This document shows, piece by piece, positions 41,501 to 55,505 of a stretch of DNA of 64,000 bases (position 1 is its first letter; each line of letters begins with the position of its first letter). The stretch lies in contig OW028575.1 of assembly GCA_932294295.1 (NCBI GenBank), positions 11,704,558-11,768,557 of the forward strand, read 5' to 3'. Position numbers and translations under genes: made by a program. The notes under the pieces were generated by a model that searched no databases, had not been told where the DNA came from, and worked only from the letters and a program-made list of their open reading frames with translations. Source of the stretch: Alitta virens. Lineage: Eukaryota; Annelida; Polychaeta; Phyllodocida; Nereididae.

Positions 41501-44500
41501 TAAAATTTACATCTTCAGATTTAAAAGCTGTTCAAATACCTCCATGTTTACTCATTGATTCATTCTAATTGTAAAACTGGTGCTTATTAAATTATTAACA
41601 ACTAAATTGATTTATATTTGATTTGAATTGATTTCCCATATTTTTGATTTTAGGGGATTCCTGGGTGTCGCATGTCCGCATTCTGTGAAGATGGGGAGCT
41701 TATTGAACATGTTTTTGATGACGTTACCACTGGTTACGAAGCTTTCCAACGAGGAGCAAGAATCTCAAGTAGGTGACATTGTACGGAATTAGGCTCACTC
41801 AAAGACTGCTTAGACTAATTACATTGAATAAATCTGTGTACACACTGCTTAGGCACTTTGGTAAATGAAACATATAGTTTATAGCAAATTTAAAAGAAAT
41901 GAATTGTGTATTTTTCTTACATAGCAGTCTTTGGTACTTTTCGAGTCTCTGCTAAACATTTTCTTTCTTTTTCAGACAATGGAAAATGCCTAGGTTGGAG
42001 AGATGGTGATGGTCCATATCAGTGGATTACTTACAATGAGGTGAGTGGATCCTGCGTTATAAATATAAACTTGCAGTACCTCTATAGAACAGAGTCTTTT
42101 CACTGAGCAGCCCTGAATTCAACAAGACATACATCTTTCCTCTTCTCGTATCACTCATTTTGCTTTTCAGACATAGTAGGTCATACCTAACTGATTCAAT
42201 AAATATAATTTTCTCTGGGAAATAACAGAAATCAACCAAATGATAAGATGTGAAATATACATTTAAATGCAGTAAAAATACTGCTGCTAGGATGCACTTG
42301 GCTTCAGCTAATCAGAGTCAAGGGCGGAGGCTTTTTCAGCCAATAGAATTGCAGTTTTCTGTCGTAGCCATCTGGTGGAAATAAAGAGAATCTTCCATGA
42401 AAATCCACTAATAAACATGTGTTCAGTGGTCCCCAAGGGCATGGATGAATTTTGTGTTTAATACAGATGGCTGTTTAACAGAGGGGTTACATAATGAATA
42501 TTCAGTCCGTGGCTGTTGGCATGTATTGGCTGTTTACAGCAGATGACCATTGTATAGATGACCATTGACAGGGTTGGGTTTAAATGCAGAAAAAAATATT
42601 TAAATACAAATACAAATACTCTCCAAACTGTCAAATACAAATTCAAATACTCATATGTCCAAAAGTATTTAAATACAAATACTTTAAATGATTTCAAATA
42701 CAAATACAAATACTGCCTTTTGAAAAGTATTAATATACAAATACTGGGTATTTGCAAATATATTTGTAAAATAATTGGTAAAAGACGACTAACACCCAGA
42801 TTATTTTACAAACCAAAGCATATCTTTATTCAAGTAAACAATAGTGTACAACTGTATTTTAATGTTGTGTAATGACATTATAACAAATGGCCATTACATC
42901 TGTTAAACATCAGAAGTTTTCGTCAGTGGTCTTCGCCCTATCCGGTCGGTTGATTTTCTCTGCTGTACTGAAAATCCTCTCCACTGGTGCTCTCTGCAAT
43001 TTAAAGATGTGGAATTAGAATGAATAACAATGTTAATTTAACATTTATAAATACTATTAATTATCCACATTTGTTGAAACCAAGCCTCTCTTTCAAATGT
43101 AAGATTACCTAGTTTGTTCACTGTTATTGTATAGAACAATGGACATAAGGGTGCTATTTACCCTCATTAGAGTTTAGCACTGGGAATTCCCCATTCTATA
43201 GATGACTATTTTATAAATGTGGCTGTAAGAGCAGGGTTGACTGAAGCCTATGGGGGAAAAAAAATCATAACATTATGCTGTCATATCATGCTTTTCAGGT
43301 GCTTGAAAGAGCAAACCATGTTGCGTGTGGTATGTTGAAAAAAGGCTTGAAGGCAGTCAATGCGACTCGTGTCGGCATTTATTCTCAGAATAGAGTAGAG
43401 GTGAGTCATGTATCTAGACATCTTTCATTAATATGTTGTCATCTGTCAAAAATTATGTTTTGCGTAGAGCTCTCTAAAGCCCAGGAGGGCTCTCTGTAGC
43501 GACACAAATGTGTCTTAAGGTGTTCCACCTGGCCTTGAACACACTACAGATAGAAATATGCTATTATTGCTTTGTATCCTTTCTTACGCTGTGCTGTAAT
43601 TTCTTGAGAGCAAATAGATTTGTCATGAGTTTTGCAATGCAATCAAATTTAAATACTACAGTAAAAGTGGAGTACTAAGTATCACTTGTGTTAACCAATG
43701 TTCTTTTCAGTATGTCCTGACAGAGATGGCATGCTATGCTAATTCAATGGCTGTAGTACCTCTTTATGATACATTGGGACCTGAGGCTGTGGCTTACATT
43801 GTTAATCAAGGTACACCTCAAATATTACGTGGATATCTAATTAGGAGTGTATCACATTCTTTCATCCTGGTCCATTCATCACATTCACACGGTCGTGACT
43901 AATATGCTCATTCGTTGGTTTTTTTTTTTTTTTCAGCTGATATTGAATTAGCTCTTGTTGATAAACGAGAGAGGATGAATCTTTTATTAGACAACAAACA
44001 AAACACACCAAAGTTGAGGTATATTGTGACGGCTGATGGGGCGACCGAGGAGGACTTTGCCAAAGCTAAAAGAATAGGAGTGGAAATTATGCGCTTTAGA
44101 GAAATTGAAGTAGGTTTTTTTAGTGCTATATAAGGTGTAAAGTACATTTCTAACCTTAACTCGTGTATATTTAGTAGCTAAAGCTGACTTTTTAGCTGTA
44201 ATATTGCAAAATTATTTTTAAAACTTTAGAGTGCATTGTCAGTATACCATGATCCACTGTGTACCATGATAGTCCGCTGTTTCTGCATGATTGTATCATC
44301 ATGTTGTGAGAGACAGAGTGAGTTTTTCACTGAAATGAACAGGTGGCAGTGCCATCTGGACATGCTATTGTGGCGGCACACCAGTATCACAGTGAACTGG
44401 ATCACGGTAAACTAACACTCGAACAGTGTACACTAGGGTTGCGATCTGTCAGAAATCTTGGTACATCAATAAAATAAATAAAAAACCAGCATGAGATTGT

Positions 44501-47500
44501 CTGTCAAAACTGGTACAAAATTTGAGGAATATTTTGTTAAGTCTCACAATTTATTTTTCAGAAACTTGGCAGAGAGAATTCTGTTACCCTTCAGGTAAGT
44601 TTTTGAATGACTTTAAAATGTTATGGTGTTTTTAGTCTGTGATAATTATTTGATTAAAAAAAGATGTTACTGATTGCCTAGTGATTATTTCAATACTTTT
44701 AAAATTCCAGCCAGCCAAACCTGAAGACATAGCTGTGGTTTGTTACACAAGTGGGACAACTGGTAAGTAACAGCAGGGTTATTACAAAGTCTGATAAAGT
44801 CTTACTTTATTTTTGTAAAGTCCTAATTTTGTCGACTAAGTCTATACATTGTCTTATTTTGATGCAAATGTACTTGGAAAGCAAACACAGGCAATTCTGG
44901 TCTGTGTTGGCCAAAGGATGTACCATCTGCCCTCTGGTGGACTTTCAGCTGCATTATGAACTTTCTTTAAATACACAAGATTTATTTTATTGTTTAATAG
45001 CCAATATCCAGATTTTTTTTTGGAGGTGAAACTTAAGATATTGGTGTAAATTACTATATTAGTGGTCTTATTTTCATGTGGGCATGGCATGGTATTATAA
45101 AGGTTTACTTCCTATGAAGGTAAACCTGCAGGAACCCTGCAACAGGTTTACTTGCTAATATAATGGCTAAGGTTCATAATACTAATATCCCTCTGTAATT
45201 TAAGGATGCATACAATGATTGGGGTGTTTATTTTGCTCTTCTTCTAATTTCCAGGCAAACCCAAAGGTGTTATGATCTCGCATTCAAATTTCATTGCAAC
45301 AATTGGAGCAATCCAACTTCAGCTGGTACGTATGCATTAAGTGTGTAATCTCTGATAAATGTAGTTTATTGATGAAGTTTTTCGTACTTAATGAATTTTG
45401 TCTTTACAGGGTTCCCTCAGATTATCCCCGGGTGACGTCTTGATATCTTACTTGCCTTTGGCACACATGTATGAAAGAATTTGTGAGGTAAATTAATATA
45501 ATGATTGAATTACATATTACAACAGAACTTCGATGCAAGACTTTGGTGTCTTATTCTGAATCTTCAATCTTGCAGGGATATCTCTTTGTTAATGGAGGTC
45601 AAGTTGGGTTTTACCGAGGAGATGTGCGAGGTTTGATGGATGATATAAAAGAATTGAAGCCCACTATCTTTCCGACGGTGCCACGGCTTTTGAATAGAAT
45701 ATACGATAAGGTAACTTATTTGTTTTTGAGGCATATTCTTGTCTATTAAAGTTGTCATCTACTATACTTTTTGTTTACCATTCATGTAGCAGTTGAAGGT
45801 GACTGTTTTATTATTTTGGTGCCATTCCAGGTTCTTGCGGCTGTTAGTTCCAGCAGAATAAAGAAGACATTGTTTGATTATGCAATTAAGAGCAAAATGC
45901 AGGATGTGCAGAGGTAAGAATCACGAGAAAAGTGCAGCTTAGAACATTTTACCTTTAATTAAGTTTTATTGTCTGTTAAATTGACAATATCACTATTTTG
46001 TGTCTTTAAGCGTATTCATTTTGTCAGTCTTTTTTCCCCATTGTGCCACAAACAAGACAAATTTCAGTCTCATGATGATCAATAGATAACTTACTACTTT
46101 ATTAATATAGCTCTTTATTGGTCAGTGGCAAACAAGAAAACTCTTTTTAGTGTCTATTACACTGTCATATTAAAGTAGTATCTTATTGTCATGTCCAAGT
46201 GTGGTTCATTGTCAGGAAATTTGTTTAAAAAAATATGTTATACATCTGCAATATTTGTATCATAGTATCATATTCCCATGTAGACCATTTTTAAATAACT
46301 GGTAATGTTAAAGGCAACATTATAACATTATAACATTCTTACATTGCCATTGAAACAGGGGCATTGTGAGGCGTGATACAATTTGGGACAGACTGATTTT
46401 TAACAAAGTGCAACAATCGCTAGGAGGCAAGTGCAGAGCCATCATATCCGGATCAGCGCCTCTGTCTGGGAAAGTTTTGAACTTTGCTCGATGTGCTACA
46501 GGAGCTGTGGTAAGTAATGCGGCAAAAATGTATGAGGCTATCAACTGAATTAAGCCTTAAATCCTATAGGAAATCATGTCTAGCTTTGACTCGATTTTGT
46601 TCCATTTTCAGGTTCTGGAAGGTTATGGTCAGACGGAATGTACCGCTGTGGGAACCGTACAAGTGGAGGGGGAAGGAGAAAGTGGTGAGGAGAGACTCAT
46701 TTCTTAATTCTAAGATTACGATGGGAATGAATTCTAATTGTAATATTGCAATGCGACTCATTTAGAATTGATTGTAAAGTTCGGATGAGACTGCTTAAGT
46801 TGTTTTTCAAGTGATGTTTATTACTTGTAATGAGTGAAAACCGGTGTCCTATGTGTTCATTTGTATTGAACATGCCAGATTGCTTTTACAATATTGTGCT
46901 TCAAGCTCCTTCATGATAGGGTTCCTGTTGATTTCAGGCCATGTTGGTCCACCATTGGCTTGCTGCATGATCAAGGTCGTTGATGTACCTGAGATGGGTT
47001 ATTATGCATCGGATAACAAGGGAGAGGTATGTAGGAAAGATTTGCTATAATGAATATTAAACCATAGAAAAGTCTTATTAGGGATGTTCCATTTAAAAAA
47101 AAAGGGGGGGGGGGGGGGTGGACCTGAAGATTTTTCAGATATTGGGCGGGGAAAACTGATATCGTAAGGGGGGGGGGGGGGGGTTGACCTGTATTTTCTT
47201 AATATTATCCTTACCCAGTATGATCTATCCAATGATAACCACCGACTGTTTATCACTTTAACTGCTGTCTCGTGCAATTATTTCTCATTGCTGGTTGTTT
47301 TACAGATATGTTTCAAAGGATACAATGTCTTCAAAGGTTATCTTAAACAGCCTGAACAGACTGCTGAGGCCATTGATAGGGACCACTGGTTACACACAGG
47401 CGATATAGGAGAATGGTTGCCGGTTGGTATCTCTGAAAACTTGCGGTTTCAATCCATGCTTGTTGTTTGAATCGTATGGAATAATGAAGCTCTAATTCTA

Positions 47501-48880
47501 ATGCTTTCTTTTCAGAATGGTTGTCTCAGAATCATTGATAGGAAGAAGAACATTTTCAAGCTTGCTCAGGTATTGCATTGAACACAATTATAATTTCAAA
47601 ATAATTAGCTGAATACATTACGAAAATAATTCAATAAGTTACTGAGCTGATAAGTTTCTTGAGACTGGTATTTTGATTTGTCACTGGTATTGTTCCATGA
47701 TTAGTTCAAGGTCAATGTAGTGAAGTATTTCATGAATAATTCACGTTAGTGAATGTGAATAATTCACATAAGTGAATGTGTATGACTATATTGTAATACT
47801 TTGAACTTTAGGGAGAATACATCTCACCAGAGAAGATCGAAAATGTGTATACAAGGAGTTCACCGGTTGCGCAGGTTTACATTCATGGGGACAGTCTAAA
47901 GGTAAATCTAAATTTATATCAGTGAAACTGATTTGATTGATTGATTGATTTTCTTTGACTGAAGTTTGGTGAGATGTCTCATGTCTGGGTCTTCTGTGAC
48001 CTCTACTTGTCGGTAAAATTAATCCATTCTAATATAGAGAAGCATAAATTGCATGGGCATTTCAATGATGAGCTCTTTTATATTTCAGTCATGCCTTGTT
48101 GGTGTTGTCGTTCCTGATCCAGAGACATTCCGCAAATGGGTCCAGGAAAAAGTCGGTGTCACAGGAACACTGGATACGCTGTGCAAAAACCCAGTGAGTA
48201 TGCTCAACACTAAAATTCAATGTTGCCAAATTGAAAGTTCTGCTGGGATATGTGTAGATTCGTACAGAGATACCTGATCACAAATCAGATAAGAGTCTAT
48301 AGTGTGCTTGAAATGATAGATCTTATTATAGGAATAATTGTTTTCATTCATCTCATTAATAGTCTTGCATCAATATTAGTATGTTATAAAACAAACATAA
48401 TATACTTGTATTTAAGTTGTTGTTATTATGTTATTGTTGACAGTTTCTTATAAATACAGTACAATGTGGATTATACTCCTTTTATGATTAATTTACGTGA
48501 TATCCATGATTGTTGTGTTCTTGTTTCAGGATGTAAAGAAAGCTGTGTTAGATGATCTAGTCAAGATTGGTAAAAATGGAGGCCTGAATTCTTTAGAACA
48601 GGTAAATATTTGAAAATATTGGGACCAACATAAGTACATATACATGTAGAATGACAAAATTATTTTTGACTGTATAGCCAAATTATATATTTTATTGCAG
48701 CCATGAGTTGTTTGGTTCACGCTTTACCTAACTTGTTTACAGGTGAAAGACATCCATTTGCATTCGGAGCTCTTTTCTGTGGAAAATGGATTCCTCACAC
48801 CAACTTTCAAGACTAAGCGTCATATTCTACAGAAGCATTTTGAGAATCAGCTGTCGAACATGTACAGTAGGCTTGCCTAG
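35427..48880 (+). CDS. ACSL1: long-chain acyl-CoA synthetase, ACSL1/5/6 group, 23 coding exons
   Basis: Makes acyl-CoA from long-chain fatty acids, ATP and CoA on ER or outer mitochondrial membranes. Exons: 35427-35487, 37072-37105, 39539-39701, 41654-41768, 41976-42040, 43299-43400, 43711-43810, 43937-44109, 44562-44594, 44711-44762, 45255-45325, 45410-45487, 45576-45710, 45831-45913, 46359-46509, 46612-46684, 46938-47026, 47306-47422, 47516-47569, 47812-47901, 48089-48193, 48530-48601, 48743-48880. Phases fit throughout: 717 aa (human ACSL1 is 698). Visible: N-terminal membrane helix about 43-65; AMP-binding P-loop [11 protein letters not shown] 294-304; gate-domain exon 13; YGQTE 477-481; HTGDIG 556-561; signature starting [14 protein letters not shown] at 573. 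The start is uncertain, because in-frame ATGs also lie at 35289 and 35397; 35427 has A at -3. I cannot decide between ACSL1, 5 and 6 by eye. Confidence 0.95.
38447..38534. repeat. 18-bp perfect inverted repeat around a TA/GA microsatellite
   Basis: CCACAGGGTTTCTTACAC (38447-38464) is exactly inverted at 38517-38534. The loop is (TA)n followed by (GA)n. It lies in ACSL intron 2. Confidence 0.8.
39780..39902 (-). repeat. SINE-body fragment, same family as 61795-62030
   Basis: Shares CAGAGGCAGA, GATGAGATGAT, TCCCATGGGT/TCCATGGGT and CAGCAT blocks in the same order with 61810-61915. It lies in ACSL intron 3 and has no tRNA head. Confidence 0.45.
42430..42568. repeat. dispersed repeat copy (GTTTACAGCAGGTGACC family)
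   Basis: GGCTGTTTACAGCAGATGACCATTG-like sequence near 42527-42550 is related to 55432-55460 and 20104-20130. A hAT fragment begins directly at its right edge (42569), so it may have been the insertion target. Confidence 0.5.
42569..42999 (-). mobile_element. BED-type hAT transposon, 3' end fragment
   Basis: On the minus strand the element ends with a hAT-like terminus, CAGGGTTGGG in plus-strand reading (42569-42578). Inside it is a subterminal zone of repeated AAATACAAATACT-like blocks in both orientations (about 42590-42760), likely transposase-binding repeats. A minus-strand AATAAA lies near 42824, and a transposase end exon at 42993-42910. The rest of the element is missing. It lies in ACSL intron 5. 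Confidence 0.75.
42910..42993 (-). pseudogene. terminal exon of a hAT transposase (dimerisation domain)
   Basis: Reads [20 protein letters not shown], then a short tail and TGA. The APVER-FS-AG/E-K pattern and the following RPDR are hallmarks of the C-terminal dimerisation domain of BED-type hAT transposases. A splice acceptor (aaattgcag) lies directly upstream at 42994, so this was the last exon. No upstream exon is seen, so it is a dead fragment. Confidence 0.75.
44927..44940 (-). promoter_or_regulatory. CTCF-like site
   Basis: The minus strand reads CCACCAGAGGGCAG, a full match to CCASYAGRKGGCRS. It lies in ACSL intron 10. Binding is inferred. Confidence 0.4.
47085..47205. repeat. G-rich dispersed repeat, copy 2, with two long G runs
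   Basis: Two runs of about 15-17 G flank GTGGACCTGAAGATTTTTCA and a run-on TTGACCTGTATTTTCTTAATAT. The block order matches 30325-30485. It lies in ACSL intron 17. Confidence 0.65.
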
Positions 48881-51800
48881 TGAAAAATGATGGAAATATT
48901 TTAGTTCAGAATGTAAATGTAGTAATGTCCTGTCGGTTGGATAATTTAAACTTGTAAGCAGTTGAATAGATTAAATTGATTAGTCTGAACTGCAGTCACA
49001 ACACTGAGAACTAGTTGTTGTAGATATGAATCACATGACTTGCATATTGGTATGTGATATATGCATACAGTTGAAGCTGCTTATAACAAACAATATTGGA
49101 CTTTGAAATTACTTGATTTCATTTTTTTAAAGCATCCCAGGTGTTTTGACTCCCACCTGGTGTCAGCAGTGGCTAATCCTAAGTCTCCCTGGCATTTTGA
49201 TTAGTCATTTACTTACTTTCTTATCTTCTGAATATGGAGAATTTAAACCAGGGGAAATATGTTAAAAATGGAGTGTCCTTAATGTAGCAGAGAGAGATTA
49301 TTTATTTCAATTAATGAAGTAGTATTTATATTATACAAATTAATGGAAAAAAATATTGTTTTGTTGTTGAGTATTACATTGAAAAACATATTTCTTACGC
49401 AATTATTATTTTTTTATTTTACTTTTTGTTATTGTACATCAAATTTTAACCATGTTCACTTCTGTGTATTACTATCTTTTCAAAAGAACTTGATTTTTTA
49501 AAATTAATTAATATTTGTTACAAGCAGGCTTGACTGTATTGATATGTACTTTGATTAGGATCATTTTCATTGAATGAAGCACTCATAATTTTCACCTGCC
49601 ATCTTCATTTAATTACCAGTTCAAGAAGCAGCTTGTATAGACTTCTTAGGGTCTTTCTGAGTTCAAATATTTATAGATTTGACATTACATATACCAGACA
49701 CCGCAATAGTAATTCAGAGAATCATGAAACTGAAATTCAGAGAATTATTAAATTAAATATCCTACAACATTCTTGTGCAAGTCCAACACGTAATATATCT
49801 ATGAAATTTAATTTTATCTAATGTTTTCTCCATTTGATAAAAAGATAGTTTTGACTTTATCCACCTGATTAACATTCTAAATATTCTAACATGCAATCGT
49901 ACAGATAGGTCATACGAATCATTAAATACCATGAATTCATTGTTATATTGTGATATGAATCCGCTTAATTACGCCAAATTCAGTGAGGATGAATGAGCTT
50001 AATATAATGGTCGTATTACTGCTTGTCATTTTCATTTTTAGGTGTATTTTTGTGGTGCCCAACATACATGTGCACTACATTTCTGGCTAATAATCACAGT
50101 TTTATCTGACAGGTAATTATGTGTGCATTGCAGTCAAGAGATAGTCATTCTTTTTGTCTAATGTTGGCCAGGTGTGATGAGCTAGCTGCTCCTGTCCTTT
50201 ATATACTGTGAATGGGACTGTAAGGGAGTTACTTATGAAATGATATGTGCTACTGTACATATACATATTCATGTTCATGTCATAAGGAAATGTTGGGCAA
50301 AGTCAGGTCGCATAAATGTCATAAACAGGAAGCACACATCATTTTCCTGTATATATGCATGTATTATTATGTCAGTACCTGATAAAAATGACTGAGCTTT
50401 ATTTGATAAAACTTGTGCATTAGTCGTCATTATCGCAGTGATTAATAAACGGATGAACTGAAAATGTGTCAACTTTATTATAAGGATCAGCCGCTTATTC
50501 TAGTTAAACTAGGCTCTTGATATGCTATATTATGATATACTTTGATATGCTACAAAGTGGCTTGTGTGTGAGGGGTTGTCTCTGAGAAGCAATGTAAGCA
50601 GCTATGTGACATTGCTGTGTGGATGCTGTATTACGTTGTGTAGCCAAGCAAACAAGTGACTGGCCTGGCAGCTGAGAATTGTTATAATATGGTATTATTG
50701 TATAGATCTGTGTTTTCCTGGTGCATAATTATTGTTTTTGGCAATTTATGTCTCTTAAACACATGATGAATATTGTAGGGATTTACAGTAGGTATTCTTA
50801 TATGATTTAGTCACTACTTTTTGTTTTTGGGCACTATTTTTTTGTCTTGTGATTTTTTTAAGCCGTTTGTGACATTTTTCTGGATCCTCATGTCATTTAT
50901 GAAAGTAGGTTATGTTTTTTTTGTTTTTTTTTGTTATGAGTACATGCTCTTTTCTTCAGTGTCATAGTTACTAATTGAGTAACATTATATTTAAGTATTG
51001 CTTCCTTACATTAACAGCACTTGTGTGTGACACAGTGACCACTTGAAACGGGAAAGTGATATCTCACGTTACATTGATGGATTGGAGATGATCTTGCCAG
51101 TTTTTTGTGGAAGAATTTAAGGTCAAATCAAATTGCCTTGCTGTGTCATTGTATATCGTCTTTCAAAGTGTTGGCACATAATGCCCCACCGCTGAATTAA
51201 TATTAATTCTGGGTTATAATATTAAGATCTCTGTTGGTAGGAATTTGAATGCACTATGTGATGATGGGTTGTTCATTGCTTCTAGAATGGTTTTTCAACC
51301 TTATATCCTCTGCAATTACACAAAGATGATTTTGTAGGAAATGTGATGTAATTAATATACCTGACTGGAGGTATTTATAAATAAATCATGGCGATTTCTT
51401 CCTTTAATGAGGAATATTCATGGGTTGCTGTCATAGAATTGTAAAATTAAACATGTTAATATTATCGTGTTCTGGTATGTGTTTAAAGATTTTTGTAAGG
51501 TATTTGCGAGGGACGCGTATGTGCTTGGACTCGCATTTGTGAACAATTTGTCATGTCATGTTTGATGAAAGCTTATTATACAACTGTAAATTGTTAAAAT
51601 TGCATTTGTACAGGCGCTTGTGACTATAGTGGGTTGCTATTAAACAAGCTGATGTATATGTCTGAACTTAATTTATATTGACAAGATCCTATATTATAAT
51701 ATATACATGTTTGTCAACTCACCTGTATGCACTGAAAAATGAAGAAAAAAAAAATCCTGTGTAGCATAACAGAATTTTACACAATTCTGTGCCCCATAGT

Positions 51801-52140
51801 GTATATAGATTGAAAGACAATTTTGATAAAGTCACTCAAGAATTATACTTTTAAATATGGAATTTACCTGTGACATCAGTTTAATACTGAACTTATGACA
51901 TCATCCCTGTCTGTGGGGCAAAGTTGAATTAATGTTTTATAGCTGTGGTTTTTTTTGTTGCACAGTATTCTTGTACATGCATTTAAAATTCTTATACGGT
52001 AATTCACCGTTGCATAGGTGATAATTTATCTTCATGCATTTCAAATATTCCAAATTATGAATTCTTGTCCATAGATTATGACTTGTACTGTACATGTTAC
52101 TGTGTAAATAGCCAATAAAAATGCTCTTAAAATAGCCTAT
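48881..52140 (+). other. ACSL 3' UTR (probable)
   Basis: Non-coding, AT-rich sequence after the ACSL stop. AATAAA signals lie at 50444-50449 and 52114-52119. The second, in the context TAGCCAATAAAAATG, is followed by a T-rich region, so a 3' UTR of about 3.2 kb is plausible. I see no other gene in it. Confidence 0.45.
52114..52119 (+). terminator. possible ACSL distal polyadenylation signal
   Basis: AATAAA followed by T-rich sequence. A proximal alternative is at 50444-50449. Confidence 0.35.
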
Positions 52141-55100
52141 GTAAAATGCATTCTTTTAATTTTTTCTATTTTGGTATTGACTTGGTACCTACATGGATGA
52201 TCGATGTTCATTCCTGCAGGAGATGCAGGGACCAGGTTTGACTTGTGGAGGAGGGTGAAGAAGCCTGTTGCATATTCTGCCCAAATTACACAATCGAGGG
52301 GTTTACGAGGGTCAATAAGTTAGTGGATCATTAGTAGGGCATGTGGTATAATGCGTTTTTGCTTCTAGGAATTTCCTTTGTGGCGTTTTTGTACATGTTA
52401 TCATATCAAGTACACCATTTATAAATTATATATATTTATATATATATATATATAATGCCTCGTAATTTCTTAGTTTTATATATTTTTTTTTATTTGACTA
52501 GGAGTTAACAAGGCTCCTAATGAAGGCCCTCTGCCCATAGGGAATTTACTAGCAGGTGGGGCCATCTGCTGTGAATTCAGTGCATTTTTGAGCAATTACC
52601 GCCAGGATCGTTGTTCGGGCTGCATCACTGGATTGGAACAAAAACATGGACTTTTTGGCTGAAGTTGCAGACGTGATGTTATCAATGATAATTGGCAGCG
52701 TGTAGTCATGAATTCATAGTGGTAAGTCTTTGAGATTATTGCTAATCGTTCAGCTGTGGAAATGGCTTCACTTGTGGTTGTTTGAGAAACGCTTCAGACA
52801 AGGTCCATACACTCACACGATCACATACACTCATATTTTGCACTGCACTGTAACATTTCTGTATTCAAATCATGTTTCTGCTGATAGTATGACAGCTTCT
52901 CATTGTGATTTCGACTACTGCACGGCTGACTGGCGGTGTGACTCGTGTCAGATCAAGTTTGGCTATGTTTTAAACATTACTTCAGTGGTTTGGGTCTGAT
53001 AACCCATATTTCGTTGAGCTGGAGCCCACCCCCCCCCCCCCCCTACCCTAATCAATCACTGAAGTCTTCATGTTAAGGTTATCTTAATTCTGATAGGGCC
53101 ACAAACCATAAATTAATTAAAAAAAGTTTCTCCACCCACTGGTTTTAATCCGCATACATATCGAATTCGCTCAAGAGTGTGTCTCTGTATAGTACCCCAA
53201 TAGAAACTATGTTCTCCACAGACAAGATGTTGGGTATGAGTGTGGATACTATGGCCTTATGCTTCAACAATTAACTGACCTGGGGCTCAGGAATGCAAAC
53301 GGGGGATGGGGTACAAGGGGGTCATCTAGCTGCCAAGTCGTTGGCTACAAGGAGGGGGTGGGGGTCCCAGGGGGAACTAAAATGTACTCATGAATAATTT
53401 CAAATTAAGATATTGTGAAGTTAGATGTAATCTTTTTCTTCGCTTATCGATATTAATAATTACCAGATACCTGTTATCCTGAATCCTTCATTTGCCTGTC
53501 ATAGGTCTGCCTAAACTAAACGTTTGTTCATTGACTGGGCAGCAACAAAAGTACCCTGTTGGTTTCAGCAACCCCCCATGCACTAGCACCTTCCAACACC
53601 CCAGGTCAAGACAAAGGAATGTCTCAAAACAGTGTCATGTCACATGATGTGTCGCAATTTACTCACAATTTGTTTTTGCTGAACTTTCATATGTGAAGAA
53701 CATTATGTCATTAGATCTTCAACAAATTTCATCCACCTGGTAATGCATATATAAATAAAGTGGTGTTAAATCATGCCAGTTCAGTATTTCTCAGATTAGA
53801 GTTTATCATTCCAACTTGTTTTGATAATGGGATACACTGGGTACAAGTGGCAGCTTTTTGATTATATCTGATGGCAATTTAGAAATTGCACAGTTCCTTA
53901 CAGCCACAGATAGTGTTGACAACACCCTGGATGTTTGGTTATTTCTAAATATAAAATATTTTCCATGTATTAATTTTCGTAGTAGGTGATAGACATTAGA
54001 AGATTGATTAAGGTGGTACAAGATTTATACATGTATTATGATTTGAAATTATTTCTTTTACTGCAGCTGAAGTGCTGCATACAAAATGTTGAAAACTTTA
54101 AAATCAATTCTGATCATTTTCATTTTACTGCTCACTGAACATGTATACCAGAAAAAGTATGCATAAGAAAAACATTGATTTGTATATATGTTTAAAAAAA
54201 TCATGTGACATACGGTTGTATTTCTAGTCAGAGTTTTCATGAAAAAGGCGGACTGAAATTAAAATGGTTTGGTTCCGATTTCATAGCCCTCAAAATGTAG
54301 GGGTAGGTTAGTCAGCCAAAAAAATTTTTTGACAATTAAAATTGTATAGTAATGTATTTTGAAACTGTGCTAAAGAGCTTGAAAAAACAATAAAAAAAAA
54401 CAATAAAAAGTTTAGTGTTGGGCGGAAATCAGAACCAAATATTTTTTCGATCTGTCTAAATCTGACAAACAGCCCCAATACAAAGTAGAGTGTTGTGTAT
54501 ATAATTCAGGGCTTCTATTTTTAACTGTTTAAATTTACTAATACATCTATAGGTAATTTAATTACTAAATCAAGTCGTCAATTAAGTTGTGTATTATCTT
54601 CAGATTCTGGTTTAAGATTTTTACTCTCACTCAGCTGCTCAGATACACAATACACATATATAGCATGAACGCCAATGATGCATGTGCATTGTGTAACAAA
54701 ACCAGGACATTTGCAATGCATCCCCCTACCTGTTTAGTCCAAGCCCCTACATACTAATTATTTGTGATATGTATATGAAACATAGTTTAAAAATGAATCT
54801 ATCAGGTATGTAACAGCTTATTCCATCTTTCAGGGAATTATATCAAATTAATTGTAAATTATTGGTCTATCAAGATGTTTTAAAGAATGTTTTTCACCTT
54901 TGATCTGTTTTCTTCGTTTCTCCCACACACATATATGTCTATGTGGATTCCACGTTCTTTGTTATTAATCTGTGTTTACAGCATGTAGTTGTGTCTATAA
55001 TAACTCCATGGTTGTATGATACTTCAATCATTAATGAATGGTGAGACACAGAAACATTTTAGGTGACCTTGCAGCCTGGCAAGCTTTGTTTTTAGGAGGT

Positions 55101-55324
55101 TGGCCTGGTGGTGTATGCTGATGAATGCCAGGCCATTCCTTGTCTATGTAAAGCATGCCCAGCAAAGATAAACAGTCTGCTTGTCATTTCCTCCCTTCCT
55201 ATTGCCTCGATGACCACAATATCAACCAGAGAGAACTCTCTTAGGCTCTGACTCTCCTTCATGCATATGTTCAGCAATCTACAGAAAAACATACTGTTTG
55301 TTCATGAAATGTGTACAAGTGTAC

Positions 55325-55505
55325 GACTTGTGTGCCGTGGAATCTGTTAAGCGGTGACCCAAGCGTTTAAGATAGAAGGTCATTTAATAGAGGGATAAAA
55401 ACAATTTAGTCCAGGGGATTTAGAATGCAGTGGTCGTTTACAGCAGGTGACCATTCTATACAGCCAAAACACAGGTGGCCATTTGGATAGGTTTGACTGT
55501 AAAGC
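55325..55505. repeat. dispersed repeat copy (GTTTACAGCAGGTGACC family)
   Basis: Contains GTTAAGCGGTGACC, GTCGTTTACAGCAGGTGACC and GGTTTGACTGTAAA blocks. It is the most complete of the three copies in this window. Confidence 0.55.

Noticed and set aside
42458..42872. Tyr/Lys/Asn-rich open frames on both strands
   Set aside because: They arise from the AAATACAAATAC repeats of the hAT end and are not protein-coding.
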